Below are positions 22,749 to 34,712 of a stretch of 64,000 bases of DNA, piece after piece (positions within the stretch are counted from its first letter, which is position 1; every line of letters begins with the position of its first letter). The stretch covers positions 2,800,746-2,864,745 of the forward strand of contig JABACO010000024.1 in NCBI GenBank assembly GCA_013339895.1. The letters are read 5' to 3'. This stretch comes from Ephydatia muelleri (Eukaryota; Porifera; Demospongiae; Spongillida; Spongillidae). The translations under genes and the position numbers were made by a program. Below the pieces are notes generated by a model. The model had not been told where the DNA came from. It made no database searches and saw nothing but the letters and a program-made list of their open reading frames with translations.

Positions 22749-23254
22749 TTACTCATTAGCCATGATACAATTTGTAAGGGATAAAAAATGTTATGCGTGA
22801 ACATGTCTTTAGGATGATACATGCACTCTCGGGATCGATTCATATTTCCCATAAACATGTCCTTTTCCTCTCACTGTTTTGTCTTGCTTCAGTTGCTTCT
22901 TGAATTATCTAATTTAACCTTAGATTGTCATTAGCTTTCTGCTGCTGCATGCTGTCGAACGTAGCTAGCTCTCCCTATTGCAATTGAGATGATTTTTTTC
23001 TTGATTACATTATCCTTTTCTTCTAACAACAGTAGATTTCTATTAATGTGATATTGCCATCAACAAAATTTATGGTTTCATTTCTCACATGTCGTATTTG
23101 ATGGTCTGCTAGAGCAAGGGTTTGCCCTGAATGCATGTTATGTATTGAGCACCTTGAATTATATTTAATATAATTTACCCGTCCTCGTGACAGAAGTAAA
23201 ACATCTTTACCTTTCTAATTAATCTCAGAACTGTATAAGCTGAGTATGTAATTA
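22749..23254. other. No gene seen
   Basis: AT-rich sequence between the MITE copy and the LTR element. Only short frames. Confidence 0.5.
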
Positions 23255-23909
23255 TTTAGTAAGTCTTTTGTGAGGCACTTATGCTTTCAGAGTGGTATTC
23301 ATGAGGCACACAGGTAAGTTAATTATTTATCGTTCAATTTGAAAAAAATTCCCCTTAAGTAAAACAGAATATGAAATCTATTATATACATATCATACTAG
23401 CTATCAAACCAGGCTTTATATTTTCTTGGTAAAGAAAAAACTTGAATCCAGCAGGATCACCCTTGCGTTGCTTATGCGCATCTAGCAAGACCACAAAATT
23501 AAAATAGCAAGGCCTATAGTCACAATCAAATGTACTGCTTACTTTGCTGCGTTATTTATCATTAATAAATACTTCCGATTTCAGTCGATATACTATTTAG
23601 AGAATGAACATTGTAAGTTCAAGAAGTGTATGTTCAAAGTTGTTCATCTACAAGTAGTTTCAATTTTACACAGTGATTAACGTTAACACTATCATTCACA
23701 TGTATAGTGCACTGAATGCGAAAATACACTCGTTTTTAAACAGAAACATAAAATCTAGGTTTAAACAGGCACAATATGTACGTAGAGACATTTCGGTTTA
23801 TTGATATAGCTATGTGTGTGTAATAATCCTCAGTTGTTCTATCAGATAACTGATTTAATTCTGATAGATATGAACCTCCTGGTACACGTATATGAGCCTC
23901 ATTTAATAT
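23255..23909 (-). repeat. LTR-like direct repeat, downstream copy
   Basis: Roughly 80-85% similar by eye to 25557-26139 across its whole length, with small indels. It abuts the protease frame. Confidence 0.65.
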
Positions 23910-25199
23910 GAATCCAGCCTTAGGCTTTCGTCACTTATAAGCCTGGTCAGTTCCGGGACATCAGTTCCCAACAGCACATCCACTGGCAGGTCATCCGCCA
24001 CTGCAGCTTCCACGTGCATTGTCACTCTCTGCACCTGTACTGTCACCTCTGCCAAGTTGTAAAGTCGTGTATCTCCATGAGCGCACCGAATGGAAACCAT
24101 CTTTCCATCTTATCCGAATGAACGCACTTTTGGTTTACCATAGTTCTGGAACATCCCGTGTCCAGTAGTATCCGGGATACTTTCCGACCTTCTACCAAGC
24201 TCCTTTGACACAGTTTCGAACCGGCTGTCTTCAAAACAGAATAATGCTTCCTTTTCCGGACATCTGCTCGATATGTGCCCGTTTCTTACAACGATAGCAC
24301 CGGATCTTTCCCTCGTTCCCCACGTCTTCCTTCTGGGTCCCGACCTTCTTTCGACACTCTTCTTCAGTATGCTCTTTCAATCCACAAAACCCGCATTTGA
24401 ATGTTTTGGGAAATTGTACCGGTTTCCGCCGACCTGGGTCCAGAACACTCTATGTTTCATCCTGGGGCCTCGTCTCGCTTGTTCGTACTCATCCGCCAGT
24501 TCTCCCGCCGCTACACACGTCTCAGGCTTCTTCTCCATCCCCCACAAGCTTTGCTCTGTGCTACCTAAGAATATCAGGAACTGCTCCTTCCTGATTAACT
24601 GCTGCACCTCATCAACCGTCGTACACTATTTCATCCATTTTTGATGTACGTCCATCTACCTCTCGATTGGTTTCACCTGCTTTCCTGGTCATTGAACGGA
24701 ATCTCCTTCGATATGATTCTTCGTTGATATCATATCTTGCCAACACGGCCGTTTTGATAGCGTCGTGTACGCGTCGCCCGCACTCGATATTGCGGTAAGA
24801 GCCGCAAACGCTAGCTGTGCTCTACCTGACAGTGGTGCCAGGTACTGCGACCATCGATTTTTCTTCACCTTATGCGCGGCCATAATCCTTTCGAATGTTA
24901 CTTGGTACGCTTCTATATCGTCATTTTTGCCTAGCGGAACCAGCCTGACACTTAACCCTGCTGATGGTTTCGCCTCGCTGCTCATCTCACCCGACGTCCT
25001 CATCATCTCCACCATAGTTTGCATATGCTTATGCATTTCTTTCAGCTCCGCTCTCCATGCTTCTTCTCGCTGCTCTTGCGCTACCCGCTCTTCGTACCCG
25101 CTCTTCGTTGCGCCGTAACTCCTCCGCTGCCTGCTGAGTCATTAACTCCTGCTCGCGTTTCTGCCGATCCTCCATCAGCGTTTTTAGAACAGCCTCCAT
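23903..25199 (-). pseudogene. Gag and aspartic protease of LTR element, frameshifted
   Basis: From an ATG at 25199 the frame starts with a charged coiled-coil-like segment (MEAVLKTLMEDRQKREQ). It then shifts at a 13-bp tandem duplication (25083-25113), then resumes as KEMHKHMQTMVEMMRT and the gag-type VRLVPLGKNDDIEAYQVTFE and RWSQYLAPLSGRAQLAFAAL. A zinc-knuckle remnant reads CYRCK, then GHISSRCP after a one-base shift near 24280. The protease follows: SRILLDTGCSRTMV (active-site DTG) and, in another frame, LPVDVLLGTDV. At least four breaks are visible, so no functional product is expected. Confidence 0.7.
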
Positions 25200-25556
25200 A
25201 GTTACTTTCTTCCGATACCGGTTGACTTTTGTATTTCTTCCCGGAACGCGCTATCATCCGAGAGTTTCTTCCTAATGTAAAGTACATGGTATATATACCA
25301 AAACATACACCCATTCCCTTTACCCCACGATTCAATCGTATCACAGTCAAGTTCTTGTATCCATTCAAGAGACCAATGTGACCTGTAACTGAAGTTCAAT
25401 CAGCATTGACGAGTTCACACCGCTGAATGGGAAGCCGGTCTTCCACACGAAGCAATCGTCATGTTAGTGAAAGTCAATACATCTCATTTAAAACACCTAC
25501 TACATAAGCCATTTTGCTTACTTTTGTAAGAAATGTAATTATAGTTCCTGTCATTT

Positions 25557-26139
25557 TGTAAGTCTTTTATGAGAGGCTTATGTATTCTTGAGCCACACAT
25601 ATTCCCCTTAACTAAAAGAGAACATGTAATCTATTATGTACATGTCATACTATCTATCACACCAGGCTTTATATTTTCTTGGTGAAGAAAATGCTTGAAT
25701 CCAGCAGGATCACCCTTGCGTTGCTTATGCTCATCTACCAAGACCATAAATTAAAACAGCAATGCATACAGACTGCTTACTTTGCTGTGTTATTTATCGT
25801 ATTTTTAAAAAACTTCCAATTTCATTTGATATACTACCTAGAGGATGAACATTGTAAGTTTATGTTCAAAGTTGTTTATCTACAAGTAGTTTCAATTTTA
25901 CAAAGTGATTAACGTTAACACTATCATTTATAGTGTACTGAATATGTAAATGCACTCGTTTTTAAACAGAAACATAAAATCTAGGTTAAAACAGGCACAA
26001 TATGTATGTAGAGACAATTCGATTTATTGATTTAGCTTTGTGCGTGTAATAATCCTCATTTGTTCTATCAGATAACTGATTTAATTCTAATAGATATGAA
26101 CCTCTTGGTACACGTATGTGAGTCTCATTTAATATATGG
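25557..26139 (-). repeat. LTR-like direct repeat, upstream copy
   Basis: Partner of 23255-23909. The divergence between the two indicates an old insertion. Confidence 0.65.
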
Positions 26140-26245
26140 ATGTTGCATCGAAGCAATGTTATGTTGAGTGAAAGTCTTTACATCTCACTTAAAACACCTA
26201 CTACATGTACATAAGCCATTTTGCTTACTGTTGATTTGTTTGAAA

Positions 26246-27084
26246 TATATTAGTTCCAGTCATTCCTTAATAAGAATTTCATTTCCCATTGAGTTGAGTG
26301 ACAAGGTAATCATTATCATTTTGTAAACAGTGTCTTACAATTAATTGTTGCATTAGTTCTTTTACAATTGCTTGATTCTTTCTGAATTCATTGTATTTTG
26401 GTACATTTATTTAGTTTTTGACTTCCTTAGTTCTTTAAGTTTCAAACACATTTCAGCTTCCTTCTACTTTGCTGCACTCAACAATAATCATTGTATCTAT
26501 AGTATGATGGTAATTAATGTTAAGGATAGTCTTTTGTATTAATACTTGTCATTCTCTTTTTCATTTACGAAGTTAATTCCTTAGACTAATTTCTATATTA
26601 TGCGTATAGCGTGCTTCATTTGTCTCATCTGGTCTTTCAACTGATCAACCTGATTTTGTATTGTTTTTCACTTTGGCTGTTAGAATGCTTATCTCTATTC
26701 TAGTAGTACAACATTTATTTTACTATCTCCCATTATATATCTCAGCTAAGCCATTGCTCAATTTAACCGCCATCTGAAAAAAGGAATTGAATGCATATAG
26801 TATTGCCAGTCACAAAGCACATATACATGTACATGTAAACAGCCTCTGTAAATCAGCATCTGCCAGACGGTCTTTCTAACTTTTAAGTATTCCTACTAAT
26901 TTGTGTGCACGTACATGTACACGTACAGTAGCACTGTTGCGATATATAATTGGCATGTACAAGTATGATGTCCCGCTAAACAATAACTTGGTTTCTAGCA
27001 AAAATACACCATTGCTCAACGTCCGAGAATTCTGAAGCTTGCATATTATTCGCACATAGATCTTTGAAACGATGTAGTTAAAAA
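26246..27084. other. No gene seen
   Basis: Strongly AT-rich, with TACATGTACATGTA words near 26825 and 26915. No coding-like frame. Confidence 0.5.
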
Positions 27085-27250
27085 TGGCAATGCTTTATAC
27101 CTTGTAAGCACTCGTAATTTTGTTGCAGGCTGGCTTTAATGGCTGGTATCACTGCTGGTCCAATTCATTTCTTCAGAAATGCCAGCCACCTTTAGCAAGG
27201 CCCTTCGATGCTCATCTCCTAGTGAAAGCACTTCATTCTGAACTCTGTCT
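27085..27250 (-). pseudogene. Second fragment of the RAG1-N-like element C-terminus
   Basis: The minus strand reads FQNEVLSLGDEHRRALLKVA and GISEEM. It matches 30718-30886, which reads LQNEVLSLGDEQRRTLLKEA. The rest of the gene is absent. It precedes a short (TAAA)n tract at 27284-27301. Confidence 0.6.
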
Positions 27251-27301
27251 AACCAATGTATGCACATTGCAAACCCTCACAATAAATAAATAAATAAATA
27301 A

Positions 27302-28255
27302 AGCGCAAAAATTTGATTTAACCATTCATAAAAGTTGCGCATCTTCGAATGGTAAGTGCCAAATAGGTTGAATATTTGCTCTTACAATTGGTTGCATTTT
27401 TAAATCCATATTGCATTAATAAACCGCAAGACATTAAGCGACTGGTGACTAGCTCTTTCACAGGAAAAAGTTAGAAACGACCAGGCATGGTTTTCCAGTG
27501 GGTTTTAACATAAAACCACTCTGGGATTGGGGTCTCGGGTGGGAATAGCGTAAAAACCATCCTGGCCAGGGTGGGAATATTGGATTATGTCTTGCGGTCC
27601 GTAACAGGGTTAACCCGAAAATTTGGGGCTAACACCATACATGTACATATTTGATGTCAAAATTCATGTTCATTTTCGTAATATAAAAATTCTACCGATT
27701 GTAAGAGCAAACAAACAACCTATTTGGCACTTACATATTCCATTCGAGGATATGCAACTTTTATGAATGGTTAAATCAAATTTTTGCGCTAACCAGAGTT
27801 AATATACGCACGCGCGGTATTTCTTGAAAATATTGGATCGCTGATATAAGGTTGCACTAAAAGTGTTAGATATTTGCGTTATGAAATGCAGCACATCTCT
27901 TAGGAAAAGGTAGATAAACAAACATGGTAGATGGTAATCTTAAACTGATAGATTATTTGCTAGTAATTCAAGCATTTACTATTCGGGGTTAACCCCTTAA
28001 TTGTAGAGATAAACCCCGGACCGCAATACAATAACCATATAGTCTTGTCCTGGTTTTTTCGAACAAAAACCATGTTGAAAAATAAATTCATAGCTTCAAC
28101 ACAAAACCAGGACAAGGCCATATGGATTTTACGATATTCACACCTGGACGCTTAATCCCAGGATGGTTTTAACGCCATTCCCACGCTAGATCACCAATCC
28201 GAGAGTGGTTTTATGTTAAATACCACCTTGAAAAACCATGCCTAGACGTTTGTAC
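27302..28255. repeat. Interleaved palindromic repeats, copy 1
   Basis: Two overlapping inverted-repeat pairs: 27302-27385 with 27693-27803 (GCGCAAAAATTTGATTTAAC and its complement), and 27470-27600 with 27985-28255 (GCATGGTTTTCC..., CCACTCTGGGATTGG..., GCGGTCCG...). The pairs interlock rather than nest. The whole block recurs at 46614-47420 and 49938-50110. No coding. Confidence 0.75.
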
Positions 28256-28439
28256 CTTAATTTCTTCTGTGTCTGTGAAATGGGGCCAGGTTCAGTTGAC
28301 CGACATGTGGTTGAGTTAGCATTGAATTTCTCTTTGCTACAAAGCTCCATTTAGTATATTCGAGGAGTGCGTATCATCTCCGAGAGCTCGATTATTGGAT
28401 AACAAACATTTACAACGTTATTAATGATGTCGTGTCTCA

Positions 28440-29040
28440 GGTACATGTACGTGTCACGAGGAGTGCGGAGAAGAAACCGTTGAATGTTGTAGATGGAGGG
28501 AATGGGGTCATTATGAATGCGCTGGGCTTACAGTGAGTGAAGTAGAGGTAAGTCGATACTTCGTCAGTATCCTTGTATTTTCCGGTTGATTTTTACACTC
28601 ACAATAAAGCACGATGTCAGTCTTTACATTTTGAAGCAATGAATTTATTTTTCAACATGGTTTTTTTTCGAAAAAACCAGGACAAGACCATATGGTTTAT
28701 TGTGAAGATCTTCATATTCTAGCTGTCAGTCCAATCTTTATTGACACACGTGACGATGAAACAGCAAGAGAGATTATGCAAATTGGAGGTATTGAAGCGT
28801 ATGCAACACTACAATCAACAGGCAATGGTAACGGCCGTTTTAACAGTGTGTCTATTGTACTGTTTGGCAATGAATCAAAGGCTGTGGAACTCAGAGTACG
28901 AACCGCACCTCATATGATACACAGCTCACAAATGTACAGTAACATGTCAGACTTACTTTTTGTTACTTAAATGCTACAGTTGATTGTGCTAAAAAAGAAA
29001 GATGGTTATGTTGCTTGGACTATGCAGGCATTGGTAACAG
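28440..29040 (+). pseudogene. Vertnin-like mobile gene, copy 1 (truncated)
   Basis: Homologous to 50292-50960. The first-exon region (28434-28550) has inserted bases and an early stop. The second-exon region encodes ILAVSPIFIDTRDDETA, GGIEAYATLQSTGNGNG and ELRVRTA, then goes out of frame and stops. Homology ends near 29045, where a hAT end begins. The protein family is known from transposon-rich sponge and cnidarian genomes and resembles the N-terminal region of vertnin-like proteins. Function unknown. Confidence 0.6.
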
Positions 29041-29048
29041 TCACTGAT

Positions 29049-30674
29049 CAGGGCCGGCGGAAGCTTATATAAAGTGGTAGGGCAGGCTATGAAAATTAAT
29101 TAACCACAAAAATTCAATTACGCATAACATATTACAGTCAGTTTAAACTTTCCAAAAATAGATATTCTGTACTCTGAGCGACCTACGAATTCATTTGCTC
29201 ATTTGCTATTTCATTATCATTGATTGCATCAGTTTGTTCACTATAAATATGAAGTATCATAAAATTATTCAGCCTTTCCTGCTTCATAGTGCTTCTCAAA
29301 TAGATCTTTGTTCTTCTCAATGTACTAAACGATCTTTCTGATGTAGCGTTGGTAGCTGGCATAACCAAACCAACTGCATGATTCGGCATACTTGATTCAT
29401 TAAATCTCGCTGTCCTATCGTCAATTAATGATTTAAAATACTTTGTAAGATCCAAAACATTTAAAGACTGAGATGTATTTGATGTAGCAAAATGGACAGT
29501 TAGAATTTGTAACTGTGCTACAAGATTCTCTTTATTGAAGTCATCCTTGTAAAACTCACAGATAAAATCCAGTTCTTTTCATATGGTTGTGCTTTGCAAG
29601 CCTTACACAACAGCCTCTTTAAGTAGCAGTACACCCAGTAGCCTGGCTGATCAAATCTCTTTTTCACACAGTTAATAGTACAATCAATAGCTTCATAATA
29701 AACTTGCCGGTAATGTAATGTTGGTGTGATGAAAATGTGTGCTTGCAGTACCATCATCAAACCGCTTTGGGATTTGCCTTTGCCTTGGTAGCCGAGGCTC
29801 AGAAACATCAATCAAAGTAAGATACACACTTAACTTATCCCCAAAAAGCTGAAAGGATTCATCATTTCGGACACTTTGAAGTGTGGCTAGCATTATGGAT
29901 GCAGCAATCTGGCCTTCTGAAGCTGAAATGGCTGATTTAATCTTTTTTTACCATTGCATGAAATCTATATCATTATTGCCCCTTGCTTTGAGCAGTTGCA
30001 AAAAATAACTATCCCTTTCATCTCCATCCCCCCCGAAGAGCTAATCCTTGTCGCACAAGACATTTAATGCAGGACAGAATGTGGAGGAAATATTTGCGAT
30101 TGCATTCTTTTTCCCTTGCATGTTGTAGTGATAGCTGCTCACCAGTAGTCTTAGAAAGTGTAATCACAACCTCAACTGCTTCCCAGTGGCATTTGCTCTC
30201 TTGATGTTTCTGGATTTGCGTTGTTACAAACCTGCACATATTGACAAATGGTACTATATCTATCATTATACTTGAAATTTGTTAATACCTACAAACGCTG
30301 GGTCGACATTTGATGGCTTCAGCTTTTTTTTTTGTCCCAAGCCCACTACGCACGTGTGACAAAATAACACATCCTTCGCTTCATCGTAGTGCAAAAATGG
30401 CCACAGCTTGAACCAAGAAGATTGGCAAGCCCTCATTGCTTTCCCAAATGATCGTTGTGGATACTTAAAATCTGAGGCTGGATGATGCGGTTGACTTCCA
30501 ACCTCAGGTAGAGCGTCCATTGCAAACGGTACGGCGGCTATTGCGCATGCTAACGGTTATTTATACATTTAATCAAAGCTAATTAACTAATACAAATTAT
30601 TAATAATTATCTTAGTCGCGGGAAAAAGTGGTAGGGCAAATACCCTACCTGCCCTATGGGCTGCGCCGGCCCTG
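29049..30674 (-). mobile_element. hAT transposon with CAGGGCCGGCG ends
   Basis: The terminal repeats CAGGGCCGGCG (29049) and CGCCGGCCCTG (30674) bound a minus-strand hAT transposase. The adjacent 8 bp differ (TCACTGAT against TGGGAAGA), so no target duplication remains. Vertnin-like copy 1 ends at the left border, while a RAG1-N-like fragment begins at the right border. Confidence 0.75.
29183..30520 (-). pseudogene. hAT transposase, ZMYM1-like type, internally deleted
   Basis: From about 30520: HHPASDFKYPQRSFGKAMRA, QSSWFKLWPFLHYDEAKDV and LFCHTC form the TTF-type zinc finger seen at the start of hAT proteins annotated as zinc finger MYM-type 1-like. Next comes HQESKCHWEAVEVVITL and LVRQGLALRG. 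The C-terminal dimerisation motif is clear: ATNATSERSFSTLRRTKIYL, RSTMKQERLNNFMILHIYSE. Several frameshifts and a large loss in the middle (the family is usually over 700 residues; about 420 codons remain) make it inactive. Confidence 0.8.
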
Positions 30675-30689
30675 TGGGAAGACAGTTAC

Positions 30690-32100
30690 ATCACATTCAA
30701 GACAGTAAAGGTATGACTGCAATGCTTTATACCTTCGAAGTATTCGTATCTTGTTCCAGGGTATTTCAAGGCCTACTTTAATGGCTAGCGCCTCTGCTGG
30801 TCCAATTTTCATCTCATCAGAGATGCCAGCCTCCTTTAGCAAGGTCCTCCGTTGTTCATCTCCTAGTGAGAGTACTTCATTCTGAAGGAGCACAGATGGC
30901 TGTCCACCACTAACAACCCTTCGAATGGCCTGCAACTCAGAGCATCTTGACTTGAGGGTTCTTGAACATATGGTTGTGGTTGAAATATGAGGGTTTGTAA
31001 TGCACATGAATGTCACTGGCTAAACAGAGTGGTCAGAGCATAAGTGGTAAACATTGTGTGTTGTTGACGTTGAATACACTTACTGTTCCCCCTGTACCAA
31101 GTTGGATGATCCCTTTTGAACTAGTGGAGATGGCCCTCTTCAGTAACCAAGCTGCTGCTCTTTCTTCACTAGCTGTGAGTGTCAGCACACACTCATGCTC
31201 TTTGTAAGCTCCAGCCCTCATGTCTCTACTACAGTGTACCACAACATCCTTTAACAACAGTATAGTACTAGGTGTGAAGCTGGCTGAAAGAGTGGCAGAA
31301 CTATTGGCTGCTGCGAAAAACAGCAAGGACAGTGCACTGAGGCTGTTGTTACCACCCATTGTATTATACATTGGGCACATGCCAGTGTACTGCATGGCAG
31401 CTGTATCGGTTGAGCCAGGATGTCAACACACATAACGGCCACTCGAGTTGGTTAAATACTGAAACAGACAGATTGCCTTTTGATAGTGGTGGTCTTGGAA
31501 AAGGATGCTCAGGTGAGATGATTGGAGGAGGGCTATGTTATTGATCCTTGAAATGATCATATTAGGGGTTACACCTGGGATGCGGCCTCTGCCAGTAGTT
31601 GGTCTGGCCCCTTTAGGATTGCCACCTTTTGCACTGGCATGAAAGTGCTCACACATCTGTTTAGGTGCATTTTTAGTGACATGTTCCCCACGTACACCTT
31701 TTACCTGGCATTGCTGATTAGAATGCTTCTCCCACTGGAACAGAACAACAGCACTCCTGTGATGTACCTTATTCTTCATGGCACTTATCATCCTGTCCAT
31801 TGACAGCTTTCAACACTTACACATGCTTTCTGGATGTATGTGTAGGTCATCACCACTGGTGTCAATACCAAATGCTGTCTGCAGCTTTTCTGCTATCACC
31901 TTGCACTGATATGCAATACTTTTTGTTTTAACCTTTGTCAAACGTTGTCCACACACCCTGCAATGCTGTGCCTTATGTAAACACGTTGCGTATAGAGCAT
32001 GCGTGACGAGTGTATAATAGTCTACAGTCGTGTAGGACGCTATTAAATATACTATCTGTCCATTTGCAACACATAGAAGAGTACCAACAACGATGAACAT
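30690..32100 (-). pseudogene. RAG1 N-terminal-like (RING/zinc) mobile-element protein, decayed
   Basis: Reading down from 32100: HCRVCGQRLTK, then QTAFGIDTSGDDLHIHPESM and CKC, an in-frame TGA at 31810, then VVLFQWEKHSNQQC. The GNPKGARPTTGRGRIPG hinge follows; after a frameshift comes a RING-like segment, LPCSTLACAQCIIQW and HCPCC. Another shift leads to VHCSRDMRAGAYKEHEC, matching the spacing of the zinc finger after the RING in the RAG1 dimerisation domain. The C-terminal part is VLLQNEVLSLGDEQRRTLL and GLEIPWNKIRILRRYK. Proteins similar to the RAG1 N-terminus within mobile DNA have been described in invertebrates (N-RAG-TP). No RAG1 catalytic core is present. The family call is from motif order only. 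Confidence 0.6.
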
Positions 32101-32364
32101 ACATCAGACATAATTAGGTTTTCATCATTGTTTATATTTCTATTAATTACAGAATGTTCCAATTATAAACCTAGTTACCAGCCGCAAACAGCCGTGAGAA
32201 GAATCTTATTTTATACAGAGGATCACTGGAGCCAGCATTAAAAAGCACTGATTGTGTGATATCTCTGAGTAGGCTGAGTGTATTTTGTACAGATATTGGA
32301 GGCAAGTAAGCGACTACAGTAGGATTTTGGTACTACCTACGAGTGAAAATATTGTTACACATAG

Positions 32365-33071
32365 GCAGCAACGCAACTGCCTCAGCTGCACGAAATGGAG
32401 ACTTGGCTAACGTAACGAGACTACTGTCTGAGGGTCACGTGGACGTAAATGTAACGGATAAGGAGGTAGGTGTACATGTAATAGGCCTTTCCTACAGTTC
32501 AGCGGGCAATCGAGCATCGTCGGGACAGTAATGTATAGCGGAAACGATGTAGATACTAAATTAAGGAATTATGGCGCTAGCGTGTCACAATTTGGAGAGA
32601 CAGAGAGTTATTAACTGATTATACGCGGAAGACGCAAAATTGCCCTGGCCATGTATGGCACGACATTGCCAGTGGTTTTAATAATTGTATATAGACGGCC
32701 GTTAACGAGTGATTGTTACCAACAGGGTCTGTGCAAAAGTTAAATAGCTATATCTTACAGTCTTCATGTAGGGGAGGAATGCAGCGCGTCTTCGAACCTG
32801 ACACTGCACACTCAGCGCACATACACGGCTATCAACACATCAGTATAAGTACATTCAGAGTTGGCTACCAACATATCCACTCAGCGTACAACCATGTATG
32901 CACCCACACACAATACTTGATCCACTCAGCAGCTACATACATAACTACATATACATGTATAGCTATATCAGAGACAATATATACTAATGATCATCTCTGG
33001 CTCAACAGTGATGCGTCGTCGCTCACACAACCGCTGCAAAGTGAAACCTCGCAAGATCACACATGCCACGC

Positions 33072-33116
<45 letters not shown>

Positions 33117-34712
33117 AATGCGCATGTGTGTTAATTGCCTAAACTAATCAACGGCATCCTAAGATATGTAACCATGGTAACATGACATAGGACGAGGGGT
33201 AGCAGGAATAACGTCTTACCCTTCAAGGCTAAGAAGGAAATATCACATCTGTGTCTTCTGCCACGCCCCTCACTGACAAAGTACACAATATCCCAACTTC
33301 AATTCATTAATTTTATAGAGTGCAATGGTTAATGCCTCTCCTATATTCATCTGATACAATACTCTAACACCAACCCCATATCTCTTCCCTTCTTTCACTC
33401 ACCCTGTTCTCCATTGCATATTGCCATACAGTCTCTGCGCTCGAGTGTGTGTGTTTCCTGTACAAGTGTGTATTATATAAGTCTGTGTTCAAATGGCTCA
33501 CACTGCTTTTGAACTGGTACTATGTAGCTAAGGTTAAATGATGGATCCACAATCAAATCAGTACAATGAAGACAGATCCGATACACAAGTGCTTTCAACT
33601 GTTTATATCTTACAGTGCATAATGTTTCATACTGTCTAGCCTCAAGTCAATATGAAGTAATTAGATGCTTGATTTTAATCTGACAAAATTAGACCTCCCA
33701 ATCTGGATTTGATACTATAGCTGGGGTCACATCCCTTGGGGGTAGGCAGTAACCGCAGTCTGGTTTTCTGGAGGATGTGCTCCATAAACCACTGAGCCTA
33801 CAACACACCCGTGGGCCGTAGCTCTAGCTTGCTTTAAAAGTTAATAATGGTAAAAAATAATGTGACAAGTCTGTGGCTAGTTGTTTAAAGGGTTAGGAAA
33901 TACATACCATCCCTCTATCTCCTGCCATGCCACTGAGCCTACAGGGACGTACTTGGCTTTCTATATGGACCTAGAACCACAGAACAGTTTGGGTTGGTAT
34001 GATGGGGTAGAGTGTTATTATGGGACCTGGCATGCAATTAGTCAGTGACACACAGCATATAATTGGCTATAAATGTAATGTGACATGTGAGTTCCTTAAT
34101 TACAATTGTACAACCCTAATTAAAAAAAATTAATGGATGCTGTTAATTAATTGTCATGGAAAGGAGAGTGGGTTGGGCTGGGGAGGGACCTAACCCATCA
34201 AACTTGTTAAATAGGCTATGAAGGGCGCACCACCCCTCTGTCTTCTGCCACGCCCATCACTCACTAAATATCAAATATATCCCAACTCTCCTAAGTGTAA
34301 TGGCGGGAACCTGCTCATGCTCGTCTCACAACTATTTTGGGAAGTGAATTATCCCATTTTTTTGACAACATTCATCAATCTTTTAAACCAAACTATATTG
34401 GTTTGAATTAATGAACCAATACATATTTGCGATTGATTCATGTACCTAGCTGGCTGGTCACATCCTTTCATTCCTCTGTTCCCTCCATCCCCACCTTCTT
34501 ACACTCACCCTGTTCTCTATTGCATATTGCCATACATGTACATGGAGGTGGTGATATGAATTTGTATCTTTGATATGGTTTGTTCCATCACTCCTTACCA
34601 GGACAATAGAACTCCATTGTATATAGCCAGTCAGAATGGTTATCATGTTATAGTGCAGAGCTTGTTGGGAGCAGGTGCTGAGGTGAATATAGCAAGATCA
34701 GATGTACCTGAG
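32365..34712 (+). CDS. Ankyrin-repeat gene, two exons seen
   Basis: Exon 32365-32465 (acceptor ACATAG, donor GTAGGT) encodes one 33-residue ankyrin unit: SAARNGDLANVTRLLSEGHV then DVNVTDKE. Exon 34602-34712 (acceptor TTACCAG; the donor is either at 34703 or 34712) encodes DNRTPLYIASQNGYHVIVQS then LLGAGAEVNIARSD. The exon phases join in register across a 2.1-kb intron. Ankyrin units are protein-binding scaffolds; nothing else of the protein is visible, so its role is open. The first start codon and further repeats were not found. Confidence 0.75.
33075..33116. repeat. TG microsatellite
   Basis: An uninterrupted (TG)n run of about 40 bp inside the ankyrin gene intron. Confidence 0.95.
33190..34540. 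repeat. Diverged duplication within the ankyrin intron
   Basis: About 33235-33440 and 34220-34540 share blocks in direct order (TGTCTTCTGCCACGCCC, ATATCCCAACT, CACTCACCCTGTTCTC, TTGCATATTGCCATAC) about 1.0-1.1 kb apart. A related block (33495-33575) recurs inverted at about 35640-35700. No genes. Confidence 0.6.

Larger units (their letters stand above)
23255..26139 (-). mobile_element. Decayed LTR-type retroelement, gag-protease only
   Basis: Two direct repeats of about 0.6 kb (23255-23909 and 25557-26139) flank a minus-strand gag and aspartic-protease region. They share long blocks such as GAATCCAGCAGGATCACCCT. A smaller repeat (25443-25525 and 26152-26245, sharing TTAAAACACCTACTACAT) suggests the right repeat is itself part of a duplication. 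There is no reverse transcriptase or integrase between the repeats, so this is a deleted or non-autonomous member. Confidence 0.65.

Noticed and set aside
30690..32100. A complete RAG1-like recombinase
   Set aside because: Only N-terminal zinc-module motifs are visible; there is no DDE core, no RAG2-like gene and no terminal repeat of RAG transposons.
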